Shown here piece after piece: positions 37,729 to 45,495 of a stretch of 64,000 bases of DNA. Where the stretch lies: contig DASVDE010000026.1 of assembly GCA_036381235.1 (NCBI GenBank), positions 1 to 64,000 on the forward strand, read 5' to 3'. Each line of letters begins with the position of its first letter. Within the stretch, counting starts at the first letter, position 1. The notes below the pieces were generated by a model. That model ran no database searches and had not been told where the DNA came from. It was given only the letters and a program-made list of their open reading frames with translations. The translations under genes and the position numbers were made by a program. This DNA is from DASVDE01 sp036381235 (GTDB taxonomy: Bacteria; Actinomycetota; Thermoleophilia; Solirubrobacterales; 70-9).

Positions 37729-38091
37729 GCGGGCTGAGCGACCGCGGGGGGAGAGAAAACCCCTCGAGGAAAGTCCGGACACCAAAGGGCATGGCGGTGG
37801 GTAACTCCCACCCGGGGAAACCCGCGGGAAAGTGCCACAGAAATACACGGCCGATGGCGCGGCCACACGTGAGTCGCGTACAGGCAAAGGTGAAATGGTG
37901 CGGTAAGAGCGCACCGGCGCTGCGGTGACGCAGCGGCCAGGCAAACCCCGCCAGGTGCAAGGCCAAGCAGGACCAATGACCCGGCTCGGAGAGGTCCAGG
38001 TAGGCCGCAGGGCCGCTTCGGCGGCCCCCCGGGGCTCCGGCCCCGGGAGACAGATGGTCGCTCCCGACAGGATCCGGCTTACAGGCCCGCT
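37729..38091 (+). ncRNA. rnpB: RNase P RNA (bacterial class A)
   Basis: The catalytic RNA of RNase P. Conserved cores: GAGGAAAGTCCGGAC near the 5' end, GGTAAGAGCGCACC in the middle, CCAGGCAAACCCC, and near the 3' end ACAGGATCCGGCTTACAG. P1 closes with GCGGGC (37729-37734) against GCCCGC (38085-38090). Length is about 363 nt. Ends are estimated from P1 and the following terminator. Both flanking spaces lack protein genes. Confidence 0.96.
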
Positions 38092-38093
38092 AC

Positions 38094-38121
38094 GGAAAAG
38101 GCCCCGCAAGGGGCCTTTTCC
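38094..38121 (+). terminator. Intrinsic terminator of rnpB
   Basis: GGAAAAGGCCCC (38094-38105) pairs perfectly with 38110-38121 around a GCAA tetraloop. The A/T part of the stem supplies a TTTT run. Confidence 0.92.
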
Positions 38122-38150
38122 ATGCCCGGGAGAAAGGGAACGGGCATTTT
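38122..38150 (+). terminator. Second tandem terminator after rnpB
   Basis: ATGCCCG (38122-38128) pairs with CGGGCAT (38141-38147) around a 12-base loop, followed by TTT. It directly follows the first hairpin, so read-through of rnpB into the riboswitch gene is doubly guarded. Confidence 0.65.
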
Positions 38151-38250
38151 CCTGCAGCCCTGGGCGCTTTCAAGCGTCGTGACGATGCACTTGTCCGATG
38201 ACGAAGCAGCGCTTTTACAAAGGTTCACATAATTCCGTCTTAGCTTTTGC

Positions 38251-38384
38251 TAATGTGCCGCGACCGCTGAGTCTCCGCCCACATATCGCGGAGATCGGGG
38301 GACCCATCGTTGGGGCGAATCGCAGGCTTCTGCCGCGTAGCGCAGCTCTTTCAGCGCGAGCCCGTCAGCTAACCCCGTAAGCGC
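38251..38384 (+). promoter_or_regulatory. c-di-AMP riboswitch (ydaO-yuaA class)
   Basis: TAATGT (38251-38256) is a possible -10. The aptamer follows from about 38258: GGGGGACCCATC (38297-38308), TGGGGCGAATC (38311-38321) and, near the 3' end, CCCGTCAGCTAACCCCGTAA (38361-38380) are the signature blocks of this class. In known cases c-di-AMP binding turns expression off, and actinobacterial examples precede wall-hydrolase and Rpf/RlpA-like genes. The aptamer ends about 11 bases before the ATG, with AGGAAAGAG between, so control could be by masking the ribosome site rather than by a separate terminator. Confidence 0.94.
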
Positions 38385-38394
38385 AGGAAAGAGA

Positions 38395-38910
38395 ATGAAG
38401 GCAGGCAGGAACCGCCATAGGCGGCAAGAGAATCCACGGCTGGGGTGCGCGATTGACGAGCGCCCGCGGCGACGCATGCGCGGGGCGATCTCGCTCGCTG
38501 CGATTGCAATTACCGTCCTCGGGGGCGTTTCCGCGGCCCAGGCTGCCACCGGCGGCGCGTCCAGTGTCGTCGCCTTCGGAGGGGCCGGCGTGATCGGGGA
38601 GGACATCGCTTTCGGGCAGACGCGAACTGCCGGCGCTACCTGGTACGGCCCGGGCCTCTACGGCAATCACACCGCCTGCGGCCAGACACTGCGCCCCGGA
38701 ACGATCGGCGTCGCCCATCGCACGCTTCCCTGCGGCACCACCGTGAAGTTCTCCTACCACGGCCGGTTCCTGATCACCCAGGTGATCGATCGCGGCCCCT
38801 ATAGCCGAGGCAATGCCTGGGACCTGACCAACGGCGCCCGGCGCCTGCTCGGCTTCGAGGGGGCCAATCGGGTCAGATACGCAGTCGCCCAGAGCTTCGC
38901 GCGCCGCTAG
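38395..38910 (+). CDS. Secreted RlpA-like double-psi beta-barrel protein
   Basis: 171 residues. A long basic N-terminal region (about 28 residues, ending RPRRRMRG) and a hydrophobic segment SLAAIAITVLGGVSAAQA form a signal peptide. The mature part is an RlpA/expansin-like barrel: TWYGPGLYGNHTACGQTL, VAHRTLPCGTTVKF, VIDRGPYSRGNAWDLTNGARRLLGF with the conserved Asp and Asp/Leu. Two cysteines may form a disulfide. Likely a wall-modifying protein under c-di-AMP control. An internal ATG at 38476 could shorten the leader. Confidence 0.88.
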   Translation: MKAGRNRHRRQENPRLGCAIDERPRRRMRGAISLAAIAITVLGGVSAAQAATGGASSVVAFGGAGVIGEDIAFGQTRTAGATWYGPGLYGNHTACGQTLRPGTIGVAHRTLPCGTTVKFSYHGRFLITQVIDRGPYSRGNAWDLTNGARRLLGFEGANRVRYAVAQSFARR

Positions 38911-38983
38911 GCAGAGCGGTTTCAGCCGCCCGGGCGGCTACTCTGCACTGCGCAGGTCGAATCTCTACGAGAGGAGCAAGGGC

Positions 38984-39712
38984 ATGACGGAGTCTTCGGA
39001 TGGTGCTGTCGCGATGCGGTCCGCCGGGCGGCGTGGCCGGCTGGCGGCAGTGGCTCTGATGGCCGGTGCGCTGGCTGTGCTCGTCGCCCTTGTCGCAAGC
39101 GCCGGTGCCGCAACGGACTCTCGCACCACGATCGTGCTGGGCGACACCTCGACCGTGCCTGACCCGTCGTGCCCCGAGTCTCCCTGTCAGGCGATCGGCA
39201 GCGTCACCGGATTCCAGGTCAACAACGGGCAGGCAAGCCTGCCGTTCATCGTCCCTCGGAACGGAAGGGTGAAAGCCTGGACCCTGACTCTGGCGAAGCC
39301 GACCGGCAGCCAGCGCTCGTTCTTCAACGGATTCTTCGGTACGCCACCCGAGGCACGGCTGGCGATCCTGCGGCGCGTTCCGGGCACCGATCCTCCCCGC
39401 TACAACCTGCGGCGTCAGAGCGGTGTCCGCGTGCTCAGCCCCTACCTGGGCCAGACGGTCAAGTTCGGCGTCTCGCTGCGCGTGCAGAAGGGCGACATCA
39501 TCGGCCTCACCGTGCCGACCTGGGCCCCCGCATTCGCTCAGGGTCTGCCGGCCGACAACGTCTGGCGAGCTAGCCGGGAACCGGACAAATGCACCAACGC
39601 CACCGACGTTCGCCAGGGCGAACCCCAGGCAAAGGTCGGGATGCGTGCCACCTACGGCTGTCGCTACTCGACCGCTCGGCTCCTCTACACGGCAACGGTC
39701 GTAGAGGACTGA
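38984..39712 (+). CDS. Secreted protein of unknown function
   Basis: 242 residues. An Arg-rich start and one hydrophobic segment (LAAVALMAGALAVLVALVASAGAA) make a signal peptide or anchor. The rest looks like a beta-sandwich: GRVKAWTLTLAKPT, VSLRVQKGDIIGLTVPTWAPAF, with Cys pairs in SCPESPCQ and DKCTNA/YGCRY. Such layouts occur in carbohydrate- or lectin-like modules, but I recognise no family. GAGGAG stands about eight bases before the ATG. Confidence 0.7.
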   Translation: MTESSDGAVAMRSAGRRGRLAAVALMAGALAVLVALVASAGAATDSRTTIVLGDTSTVPDPSCPESPCQAIGSVTGFQVNNGQASLPFIVPRNGRVKAWTLTLAKPTGSQRSFFNGFFGTPPEARLAILRRVPGTDPPRYNLRRQSGVRVLSPYLGQTVKFGVSLRVQKGDIIGLTVPTWAPAFAQGLPADNVWRASREPDKCTNATDVRQGEPQAKVGMRATYGCRYSTARLLYTATVVED

Positions 39713-39715
39713 GCT

Positions 39716-40282
39716 CTAAGCCGCTGAGGGCAGCACCCGGGGAGTCGCCTGGTCTTTCGGAAGGGACGCCGCGCTTGCGATCAGGCTCTGGAACTCGTTG
39801 AGAGCGAGATGGGCGACGGCCTCCAGGATCTCCTCGTCGGTCCAGCCGATTTCCCGCGCCTCCTCGTGGAGGTGCAGCGGCGGTGAGCCGTCGCTGTCGA
39901 GGGTCGCTTCGAGGAACTCGAGCAGCGTCGCCTCTTTCTCGTCAGCCGATGTGAAGCTGCGTGCGCGGGAGACCTCGTCGAGGCCGAGCCCCGCCTGACG
40001 CGCCGACTTCGCGTGCTGGGCGACGCTGTAGGTGTCGCCGCGGTGCTCCGCGACCGCCAGGGCGATCCGCTCGCGAGTTGCCTGGGACAGGACGCCTCCT
40101 CGCAGCTCCGAGCGCATCCGCGTATAGGCCCGGAACACCGCGGGGGAGCCCGCGAGAACGCCGACGAACTTGGTGACTGCGCCCCCGGCTGCCTGGATGC
40201 TCTTCAGCAGCGCTGCGCTCTCGTCAGGAGCGGTGAGCTCGTCGTGGATCTGGAACCTGCTGACTTCTGTTTTTACTGTCAC
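39716..40282 (-). CDS. Carboxymuconolactone decarboxylase/AhpD-fold protein lacking the cysteine pair
   Basis: 188 residues with the helical CMD/AhpD fold: LSQATRERIALAVAEHRGDTYSVAQHAKSARQAGLGLDEV, quoted only as the ends LSQATRERIAL and ARQAGL. Redox-active members carry GCxYCxxxH; here the positions are Gly82-Asp83-Thr-Tyr85-Ser86 and His90, so both Cys are replaced (Asp, Ser). Peroxidase or disulfide chemistry is therefore unlikely; a decarboxylase-like or other role remains possible. GTG start. The upstream region holds several TTACTT repeats. It is convergent with the secreted-protein gene 3 bases away. Confidence 0.82.
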   Translation of the reverse strand: MTVKTEVSRFQIHDELTAPDESAALLKSIQAAGGAVTKFVGVLAGSPAVFRAYTRMRSELRGGVLSQATRERIALAVAEHRGDTYSVAQHAKSARQAGLGLDEVSRARSFTSADEKEATLLEFLEATLDSDGSPPLHLHEEAREIGWTDEEILEAVAHLALNEFQSLIASAASLPKDQATPRVLPSAA

Positions 40283-40332
40283 TTGCTTCCCGCCTCCGGC
40301 TCGAATTCACGAGATTTCGCTTCACAGAGCCT

Positions 40333-40380
40333 TTACTTGGCCTTTACTTTACTTAAAGCCAATTACTTACGAGGAGTAAG
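40333..40380. promoter_or_regulatory. Cluster of TTACTT repeats between CMD-family gene and glnA
   Basis: TTACTT occurs at 40333, 40344, 40349 and 40363, and the last is followed by its inverse (ACTTAC 40365-40370 with GTAAGT 40376-40381, 5-base loop). The stretch is AT-rich in an otherwise GC-rich region and lies about 51 bases from the CMD gene start and 125 from glnA. It looks like a multi-site operator. Confidence 0.45.
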
Positions 40381-40505
40381 TTATAGCTGCTTTTCGCCAC
40401 TCTCGCAAGCCTCTCTCTACCCCGATTACGCCTGAGTGCACCTGATCGGTTCACTTCGCCTATCGTTGCGGCCTTCGCGCGGACAAGCCCCCAAGGAGGC
40501 CGGAC

Positions 40506-41858
40506 ATGGCAGATCGACCCAAGAGCGCCGCTGACGTCGCCGAGATCGTCAAGCAGAGTGACGTTCGCTTCATCCGGCTCTGGTTCACCGACGTGCTTGG
40601 CCAGCTGAAGAGCTTTTCGATCAACGCCGCCGAGCTGGAGGACGCCTTCGAGGGGGGGATGGGCTTCGACGGCTCCTCGATCACGGGCTTCAACCCGATC
40701 GAGGAATCGGACATGATCGCGATGCCCGACCCGTCGACCTTCGCCCTGGTTCCCTGGCGGCCCGAGGAGGAGAACGCCGTCGCCCGCATGTTCTGTGACA
40801 TCCGGGTGCCGGGCGGCGAGCCATATGAGGGCGATCCGCGCTGGATACTGCGCCGGGCGCTGAAGCGCGCCGAGGACCTTGGCTTCGACGCCTACAACGT
40901 CGGCCCGGAGTTGGAGTACTTCTACTTTCGTTCGGCCAAGCCCGAGGGCGGCGTGCCCGAGGTGCTCGACGAGGGCGGCTACTTCGACCTCACCACGCTC
41001 GACGCAGGCTCCGATCTTCGGCGCGAGACGGTGCTGGCGCTGGAGAAGATGGGCATCCACGTCGAGTACACCCACCACGAGGTCGGGCCCTCCCAGCACG
41101 AGGTCGACATGCGCTACAAGAACGCGCTGGCGATGGCTGACGACTGCATGACGTACCGCATCGTGGTCAAGGAGATCGCGATGAAATACGGCTGGCACGC
41201 GACCTTCATGCCGAAGCCGCTGTTCGGCGAGAACGGCTCAGGCATGCACGTCCACCAGTCGCTGGCCAAGGACGGCAAGAACGCCTTCTACGACGCCGAC
41301 GACCAGTACTTCCTCTCCCCGGTCGCCAAGTCGTTCATCGCCGGTCAGCTGAAGCACGCGCGGGAGATCTCGCCGCTCTTCGCTCAGTGGGTCAATTCCT
41401 ACAAGCGGCTGGTGCCGGGCTATGAGGCGCCGGTCTATCTCGCCTGGTCGCGGCGAAACCGCTCAGCTCTGATCCGGGTGCCGCTCTACCACCCCGGCAA
41501 GGAGGGAGCCACCCGTGCCGAGCTGCGCTGCCCCGACCCGGCCTGCAATCCCTATCTGTGCTTCGCGGGGATGCTCCAGGCGGGGCTGGAGGGTGTCGAG
41601 AAGGGCTACGAGCTGCCCGAGCCGATGGAGCAGAACCTCTACCACCTCTCCCAGGAGGAGCTGGCGCATCAGGGGATCGAGCAGCTGCCGGCGACGCTTG
41701 GCGAGGCGATCGAGGTGGCGGCCGAGTCCGAGCTGGTGCTGCGCACGCTCGGAGAGCACACCTTCAGGCGGTTCGTCGAGATCAAGCGGCAGGAGTGGGA
41801 CGAGTACCGGGTGCAGGTGACGCCCTACGAGATAAAGCAGTTCTTGCCGGTTCTCTGA
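40506..41858 (+). CDS. glnA: Glutamine synthetase, type I (alpha-like)
   Basis: 450 residues. ATP-dependent assimilation of ammonia into glutamine. Seen: MGFDGSSITGF, metal/substrate blocks VGPELEYFYF, EVGPSQHEVDM, MPKPLFGENGSGMHVHQSL, NSYKRLVPGYEAP, and RNRSALIRVP. The segment at the adenylylation site reads NLYHLSQEEL, and the short length plus missing GSI-beta insertion suggest the alpha type, where adenylylation is not expected, though the Tyr is present. Strong AAGGAGG about six bases before the ATG. TATCGT at 40463 is a possible -10. Confidence 0.97.
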   Translation: MADRPKSAADVAEIVKQSDVRFIRLWFTDVLGQLKSFSINAAELEDAFEGGMGFDGSSITGFNPIEESDMIAMPDPSTFALVPWRPEEENAVARMFCDIRVPGGEPYEGDPRWILRRALKRAEDLGFDAYNVGPELEYFYFRSAKPEGGVPEVLDEGGYFDLTTLDAGSDLRRETVLALEKMGIHVEYTHHEVGPSQHEVDMRYKNALAMADDCMTYRIVVKEIAMKYGWHATFMPKPLFGENGSGMHVHQSLAKDGKNAFYDADDQYFLSPVAKSFIAGQLKHAREISPLFAQWVNSYKRLVPGYEAPVYLAWSRRNRSALIRVPLYHPGKEGATRAELRCPDPACNPYLCFAGMLQAGLEGVEKGYELPEPMEQNLYHLSQEELAHQGIEQLPATLGEAIEVAAESELVLRTLGEHTFRRFVEIKRQEWDEYRVQVTPYEIKQFLPVL

Positions 41859-41870
41859 CGGTGGTGGTAG

Positions 41871-41950
41871 GGAGGGGCCGGACACCCCTCTCTCGCGCTA
41901 GCCGGCTTCGCCGGTAGCGCCGCGCTCGAGCAGTGGCGCCCGGCCCCTCC
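41871..41950. repeat. Palindromic element A (11-bp outer arms, inner hairpin), REP-like
   Basis: GGAGGGGCCGG (41871-41881) pairs with 41940-41950. Inside, GCGCTA plus CCGG (41895-41905) pairs with CCGG plus TAGCGC (41911-41920) around CTTCG. The core CTTCG(CC)GGTAGCGCCGCGC is found again at 59288-59304 in another palindromic element (B). It sits between convergent glnA and the DUF255 gene. Confidence 0.6.
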
Positions 41951-41986
41951 TGTCCATACCGCAGCGGCGTCCCGAATCTGTCGAGC

Positions 41987-43951
41987 TCAGAGGAGCGCTG
42001 CCAGCTCCTCAGGCGTCGTCACCGGTGTTTTGCAGGTGAAGTGCTCGCAGACGTAGGCGGTGGGCTGGCGGTCTACTGTGGTGCGTTCCTGGAGTAGAGC
42101 CGGCGCTTGCGTGCCCTCGGGGCCGGCGGCGAGGACGATGTGGGGGCGGAATTGGGAGCGGACGAGGGTGGCCATTTCGTTGAGGTCGTTGCCGACGAGG
42201 GCAACCTCTTTGGTGGGGGAGAGGTGAAAGTCGAGCGCGCGGAGGAGATGGGCGAAGGCCTCGGGACGTTGAGAGGCAGCTTTGGCGAAGAGGCGGAAGA
42301 CTCCCTCGGCCTGCTGCTCGTATGACCGTTCCCCGGTCAGTGCCGCGAGGCGAAGGAGGCCCATCGCCGCCGATGAGTTCCCGGAGGGGATCGGGTGGTC
42401 GCCGATCTCCTTGCGGCGCGCGATCAGCGCCTGGTGGTCCTCTGAGGTCGAGTAAAAGCCGCCGCGCTCGGGGTCGCCGAAGCGCGTGATCATCGCGTCG
42501 GCAAGGTTCTGCGCCTCCTCGAACCAATGCAGCTCGAAGGTCGACTCGTAGAGGGTCAGCAGCGCCTCCAGTAGGAAGGAATGGTCTTCCAGGTAGGCGT
42601 TGAGGCGGGCCTCGCCGTCCTTGTAGGTGCGCAGCAGGCGGCCGTCCTCGCGCATACGCCCGAGCACGAACTCGGCGCACGCGCGGGCGGCATCGAGGTA
42701 GTCCTCGCGCTCCAGCACGGCGCCGGCTTCGGCGAGGGCGGCGATCGCCAGCGCGTTCCAGGAGGCGAGGCGCTTGTCGTCGAGGCCCGGTCGGATGCGC
42801 TTCGAGCGCGCCTCGAAGAGAGCCTTGCGCGCTTCGGCGAGCCCCTCGGGCTCCGGCGCCGCAGCGCCGCCGGCGAGGTGGAGGACGTTGCGCTCTTCGA
42901 AGTTTCCTCGCTCGGTGACGCCGTAGAAGTCGATGATCGAATCTGCTTCGTCTCCCAGCACCTCGCGCATCTCCGCCGGCGTCCAGACGTAGAAGCGGCC
43001 CTCCTCTCCCTCGGAGTCGGCATCGAGCGCCGAGTAGAAGCCGCCCTCAGGCCCGCGCATCTCCCGCAGCGCCCAGTCGAGCGTTTCCTCGCAGGCTCGT
43101 CGGTAGCGCGCGTGTCCCAGGACCTGCCATCCATGCAGGTAGGCCCGCGCCAGCAGGGCGTTGTCGTAGAGCATCTTCTCGAAGTGGGGAACGAGCCAAA
43201 CGGCGTCGACGGCATAGCGGGAGAAGCCGCCACCCAGCTGGTCGTAGATGCCCCCGGCCAGCATCGCGTCGAGCGTTTTCTCCACCACAGTGCGCTCGCC
43301 GCGGGCCAGCAATAGCTCAAGCGCCAAGGCGGGAGGGAACTTGGGCGCTCCGCCAAAGCCCCCGTTCTCCGGGTCGGCGGCGGCGCGCAGCACATCTTCT
43401 GCGCCCTCGAGCAAAGCCCCGTCGGGCGATTCCGGTGAGGGCTCGATCCGGCCGATCGCTCCGAGTTGCGCCCGCGTTCCGGCAGCCCGTTCCCGCAGCT
43501 CGTCGCGTCGGGTCGCGAACGCGTCCACCACCGCCTCCATCACCATCCGGAAGCTGGGCATGCCCCGTCCTTCGTCGGGTGGGAAATAGGTGCCGCCGAA
43601 GAAGGGGACTCCGTCGGGATCGAGGAAGACGGTCATCGGCCAGCCTCCATGCCCGCTGATCGCCTGCACCGCCTCCATGTAGAGGGCGTCGACGTCCGGG
43701 CGCTCCTCGCGATCGACCTTGACGTTGACGAAGTGCTCGTTCATGTAGGCGGCGGTCTCGGGATCCTCGAAGGACTCCCGCTCCATGACGTGGCACCAGT
43801 GGCAGGCGGAGTAGCCGACCGAGAGCAGGATCGGCCGATCGCCATCGCGGGCGTGCTCCAGCGCTTCGGAGCCCCATGGGTACCAGTCCACCGGGTTGTC
43901 GCTGTGCTGGAGGAGGTAGGGGCTTGTCTCTCCGGCGAGCCGATTTGCCAT
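41987..43951 (-). CDS. Thioredoxin-domain protein of the DUF255 / YyaL (SPATA20) family
   Basis: 654 residues. The N-terminal thioredoxin-like domain starts at NRLAGETSPYLLQHSDNPVDW with the redox-like ACHWCHVMERESF (CxxC near 51-54), then SGHGGWPMTVFLDPDG. The C-terminal two-thirds is an (alpha/alpha)6 barrel resembling glycosidase/epimerase folds. Function of the family is unsettled. ATG at 43951 is seven bases after TAGGCT, a likely leaderless start. It is divergent from the GGDEF-EAL gene. Confidence 0.93.
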   Translation of the reverse strand: MANRLAGETSPYLLQHSDNPVDWYPWGSEALEHARDGDRPILLSVGYSACHWCHVMERESFEDPETAAYMNEHFVNVKVDREERPDVDALYMEAVQAISGHGGWPMTVFLDPDGVPFFGGTYFPPDEGRGMPSFRMVMEAVVDAFATRRDELRERAAGTRAQLGAIGRIEPSPESPDGALLEGAEDVLRAAADPENGGFGGAPKFPPALALELLLARGERTVVEKTLDAMLAGGIYDQLGGGFSRYAVDAVWLVPHFEKMLYDNALLARAYLHGWQVLGHARYRRACEETLDWALREMRGPEGGFYSALDADSEGEEGRFYVWTPAEMREVLGDEADSIIDFYGVTERGNFEERNVLHLAGGAAAPEPEGLAEARKALFEARSKRIRPGLDDKRLASWNALAIAALAEAGAVLEREDYLDAARACAEFVLGRMREDGRLLRTYKDGEARLNAYLEDHSFLLEALLTLYESTFELHWFEEAQNLADAMITRFGDPERGGFYSTSEDHQALIARRKEIGDHPIPSGNSSAAMGLLRLAALTGERSYEQQAEGVFRLFAKAASQRPEAFAHLLRALDFHLSPTKEVALVGNDLNEMATLVRSQFRPHIVLAAGPEGTQAPALLQERTTVDRQPTAYVCEHFTCKTPVTTPEELAALL

Positions 43952-43958
43952 CTCCGCC

Positions 43959-44012
43959 AGCCTACTTATGGATACCTGGAAGCTTGACTATTGGTCCCCG
44001 CGTCTGCATATT
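43959..44012. promoter_or_regulatory. Divergent promoters, DUF255 gene / GGDEF-EAL gene
   Basis: Leftward: TAGGCT (43964-43959) ends seven bases before the ATG at 43951. Rightward: TTGACT (43984-43989), 17 bases, CATATT (44007-44012), giving a leader of about 40 nt. The two promoters are back to back and only about 20 bases apart. Confidence 0.55.
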
Positions 44013-44061
44013 TTTTGGGCGCAGTCGCCGGGTTTTTGGCGCTCTGAGGGGAAATCCGGTC

Positions 44062-45495
44062 ATGAGGGTCTACTTTCTCAAGGTGGCGGCTGAGCACACG
44101 AAAACTCATTCGGAGTCGGAAGTCGACGCCGTTCTGCGCAAGCTCGACCCCGAGGATCGGGCGATTATCAAACAGGCTCTGGTCCGGGCAGAGAAGACCG
44201 AGGCTGAATTGCGCTACCTCGCCGATCACGATTCTCTGACCGGCCTCCTCGACCGCCGCCGCTTCCGCTCCGAGCTCGATCAGTACGTCTCGTTCAGCGC
44301 CCGCTATGGCGGACAAGGCGCGGTGATGATCATCGACATCGATGGCCTCAAGGCGGTCAACGACACGCTCGGCCACCATGCCGGCGACAACCTGATTCGC
44401 CAGATCGCCTCGATCATGCGCGAGCGGGTGCGGGCAACCGACATCGTCGCGCGGCTCTCCGGCGACGAGTTTGCGGTGTTGATGCCGCAGACCGACACCT
44501 CCGGGGCGTTGCAGCTCGGCGAGGACCTGAGGGCGGCCGTCGCGGAGCGCGCCGCTCCCGGGCCGGAATCCGACAACGTCACGGTCAGCGTCGGCATCAC
44601 GATGTTCGGCGGCGAGGGCGACGCCGGCAGTGAGACGGTGCTGATTGCCGCCGATCAGGCGATGTACAGGGCGAAGGAGCAGGGACGCGACCAGATCGCC
44701 CTCTTCCGGGATCCGGGCGAGCCACAGCGCAACCCACAGCGCCTCCAGACGACCTCGGCGCGGATCCGCGACGCGCTCACGCATGATCGGCTCAGCCTCC
44801 ACACCCAGCCGATCCACAGTCTTGCCTCGGGAGGAGGGATCGAGCGCTATGAGCTCCTACTGCGAATGACCGGCGAAAACGGGGAGCTGCTGCCGGCTGC
44901 CTCGTTCATCGAGATCGCCGAGCGGACGGGGATGATTCAGGAGCTGGATCGCTGGGTGATCGCTCGCGCTCAGGAGCTGCTGGTCGATCATGAGCGCTCG
45001 GGAAGCCCAATCTCCCTTCACGTCAACCTCTCGGGCGCTTCGATCACCGACCTGTCGGTTCTGGAGTACATCGAGCGCCGCCTCGACGAGGGCGAGGCAG
45101 ATCCCTCCCGGCTCACCTTCGAGATCACAGAGACCGCGCACGTGCACGACTACGACGCGGCCGCCGGCTTTGCCGATCGGCTCTCCGAATTCGGCTGTGA
45201 GGTGGCGATCGACGACTACGGCGCCGGGTTCGGCCCCTTCCACTTCCTGCGGAAAATCCCCTTCGACCTGATCAAGATCGACGGCGCCTTCATCCGTGAC
45301 ATGCCGAGCAGCGATGCCGATCAGCTGACTGTGCAGGCGATCGTCCAGATCGCCCACGGGCTGGGGAAGATGACGATCGCCGAGTACGTCCAGGACGATG
45401 AGACCACTCACCTGTTGCGCCAGTACGGGGTCGACATGGCTCAGGGCTATCACCTCGGTCGCCCGGTGGCGGTCGCCGAAGCCCTCTCGGCTTAG
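44062..45495 (+). CDS. Diguanylate cyclase/phosphodiesterase (GGDEF-EAL)
   Basis: 477 residues. The GGDEF domain at about 50-210 has RLSGDEFAVL (residues 133-137 read SGDEF) and an I-site RATD (124-127) at the right distance. The EAL domain at about 230-475 has YELLLRM for the EAL motif, HVNLSGASI, FEITETAHVH, IDDYGAGFGPF, DLIKIDGAFI, AEYVQDDE and QGYHLGRPV; the metal-binding acidic residues are all there. Both activities are plausible. There is no obvious sensor domain; the first 48 residues are helical. ATG at 44062 follows GAGGGG by about ten bases. Its stop overlaps the convergent gene's stop. Confidence 0.93.
   Translation: MRVYFLKVAAEHTKTHSESEVDAVLRKLDPEDRAIIKQALVRAEKTEAELRYLADHDSLTGLLDRRRFRSELDQYVSFSARYGGQGAVMIIDIDGLKAVNDTLGHHAGDNLIRQIASIMRERVRATDIVARLSGDEFAVLMPQTDTSGALQLGEDLRAAVAERAAPGPESDNVTVSVGITMFGGEGDAGSETVLIAADQAMYRAKEQGRDQIALFRDPGEPQRNPQRLQTTSARIRDALTHDRLSLHTQPIHSLASGGGIERYELLLRMTGENGELLPAASFIEIAERTGMIQELDRWVIARAQELLVDHERSGSPISLHVNLSGASITDLSVLEYIERRLDEGEADPSRLTFEITETAHVHDYDAAAGFADRLSEFGCEVAIDDYGAGFGPFHFLRKIPFDLIKIDGAFIRDMPSSDADQLTVQAIVQIAHGLGKMTIAEYVQDDETTHLLRQYGVDMAQGYHLGRPVAVAEALSA

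Noticed and set aside
40506..41858. glnA as the adenylylated GSI-beta enzyme
   Set aside because: The region around the Tyr (NLYHLSQEE) and the 450-residue length fit GSI-alpha better, although the Tyr itself is present, so this is not certain.
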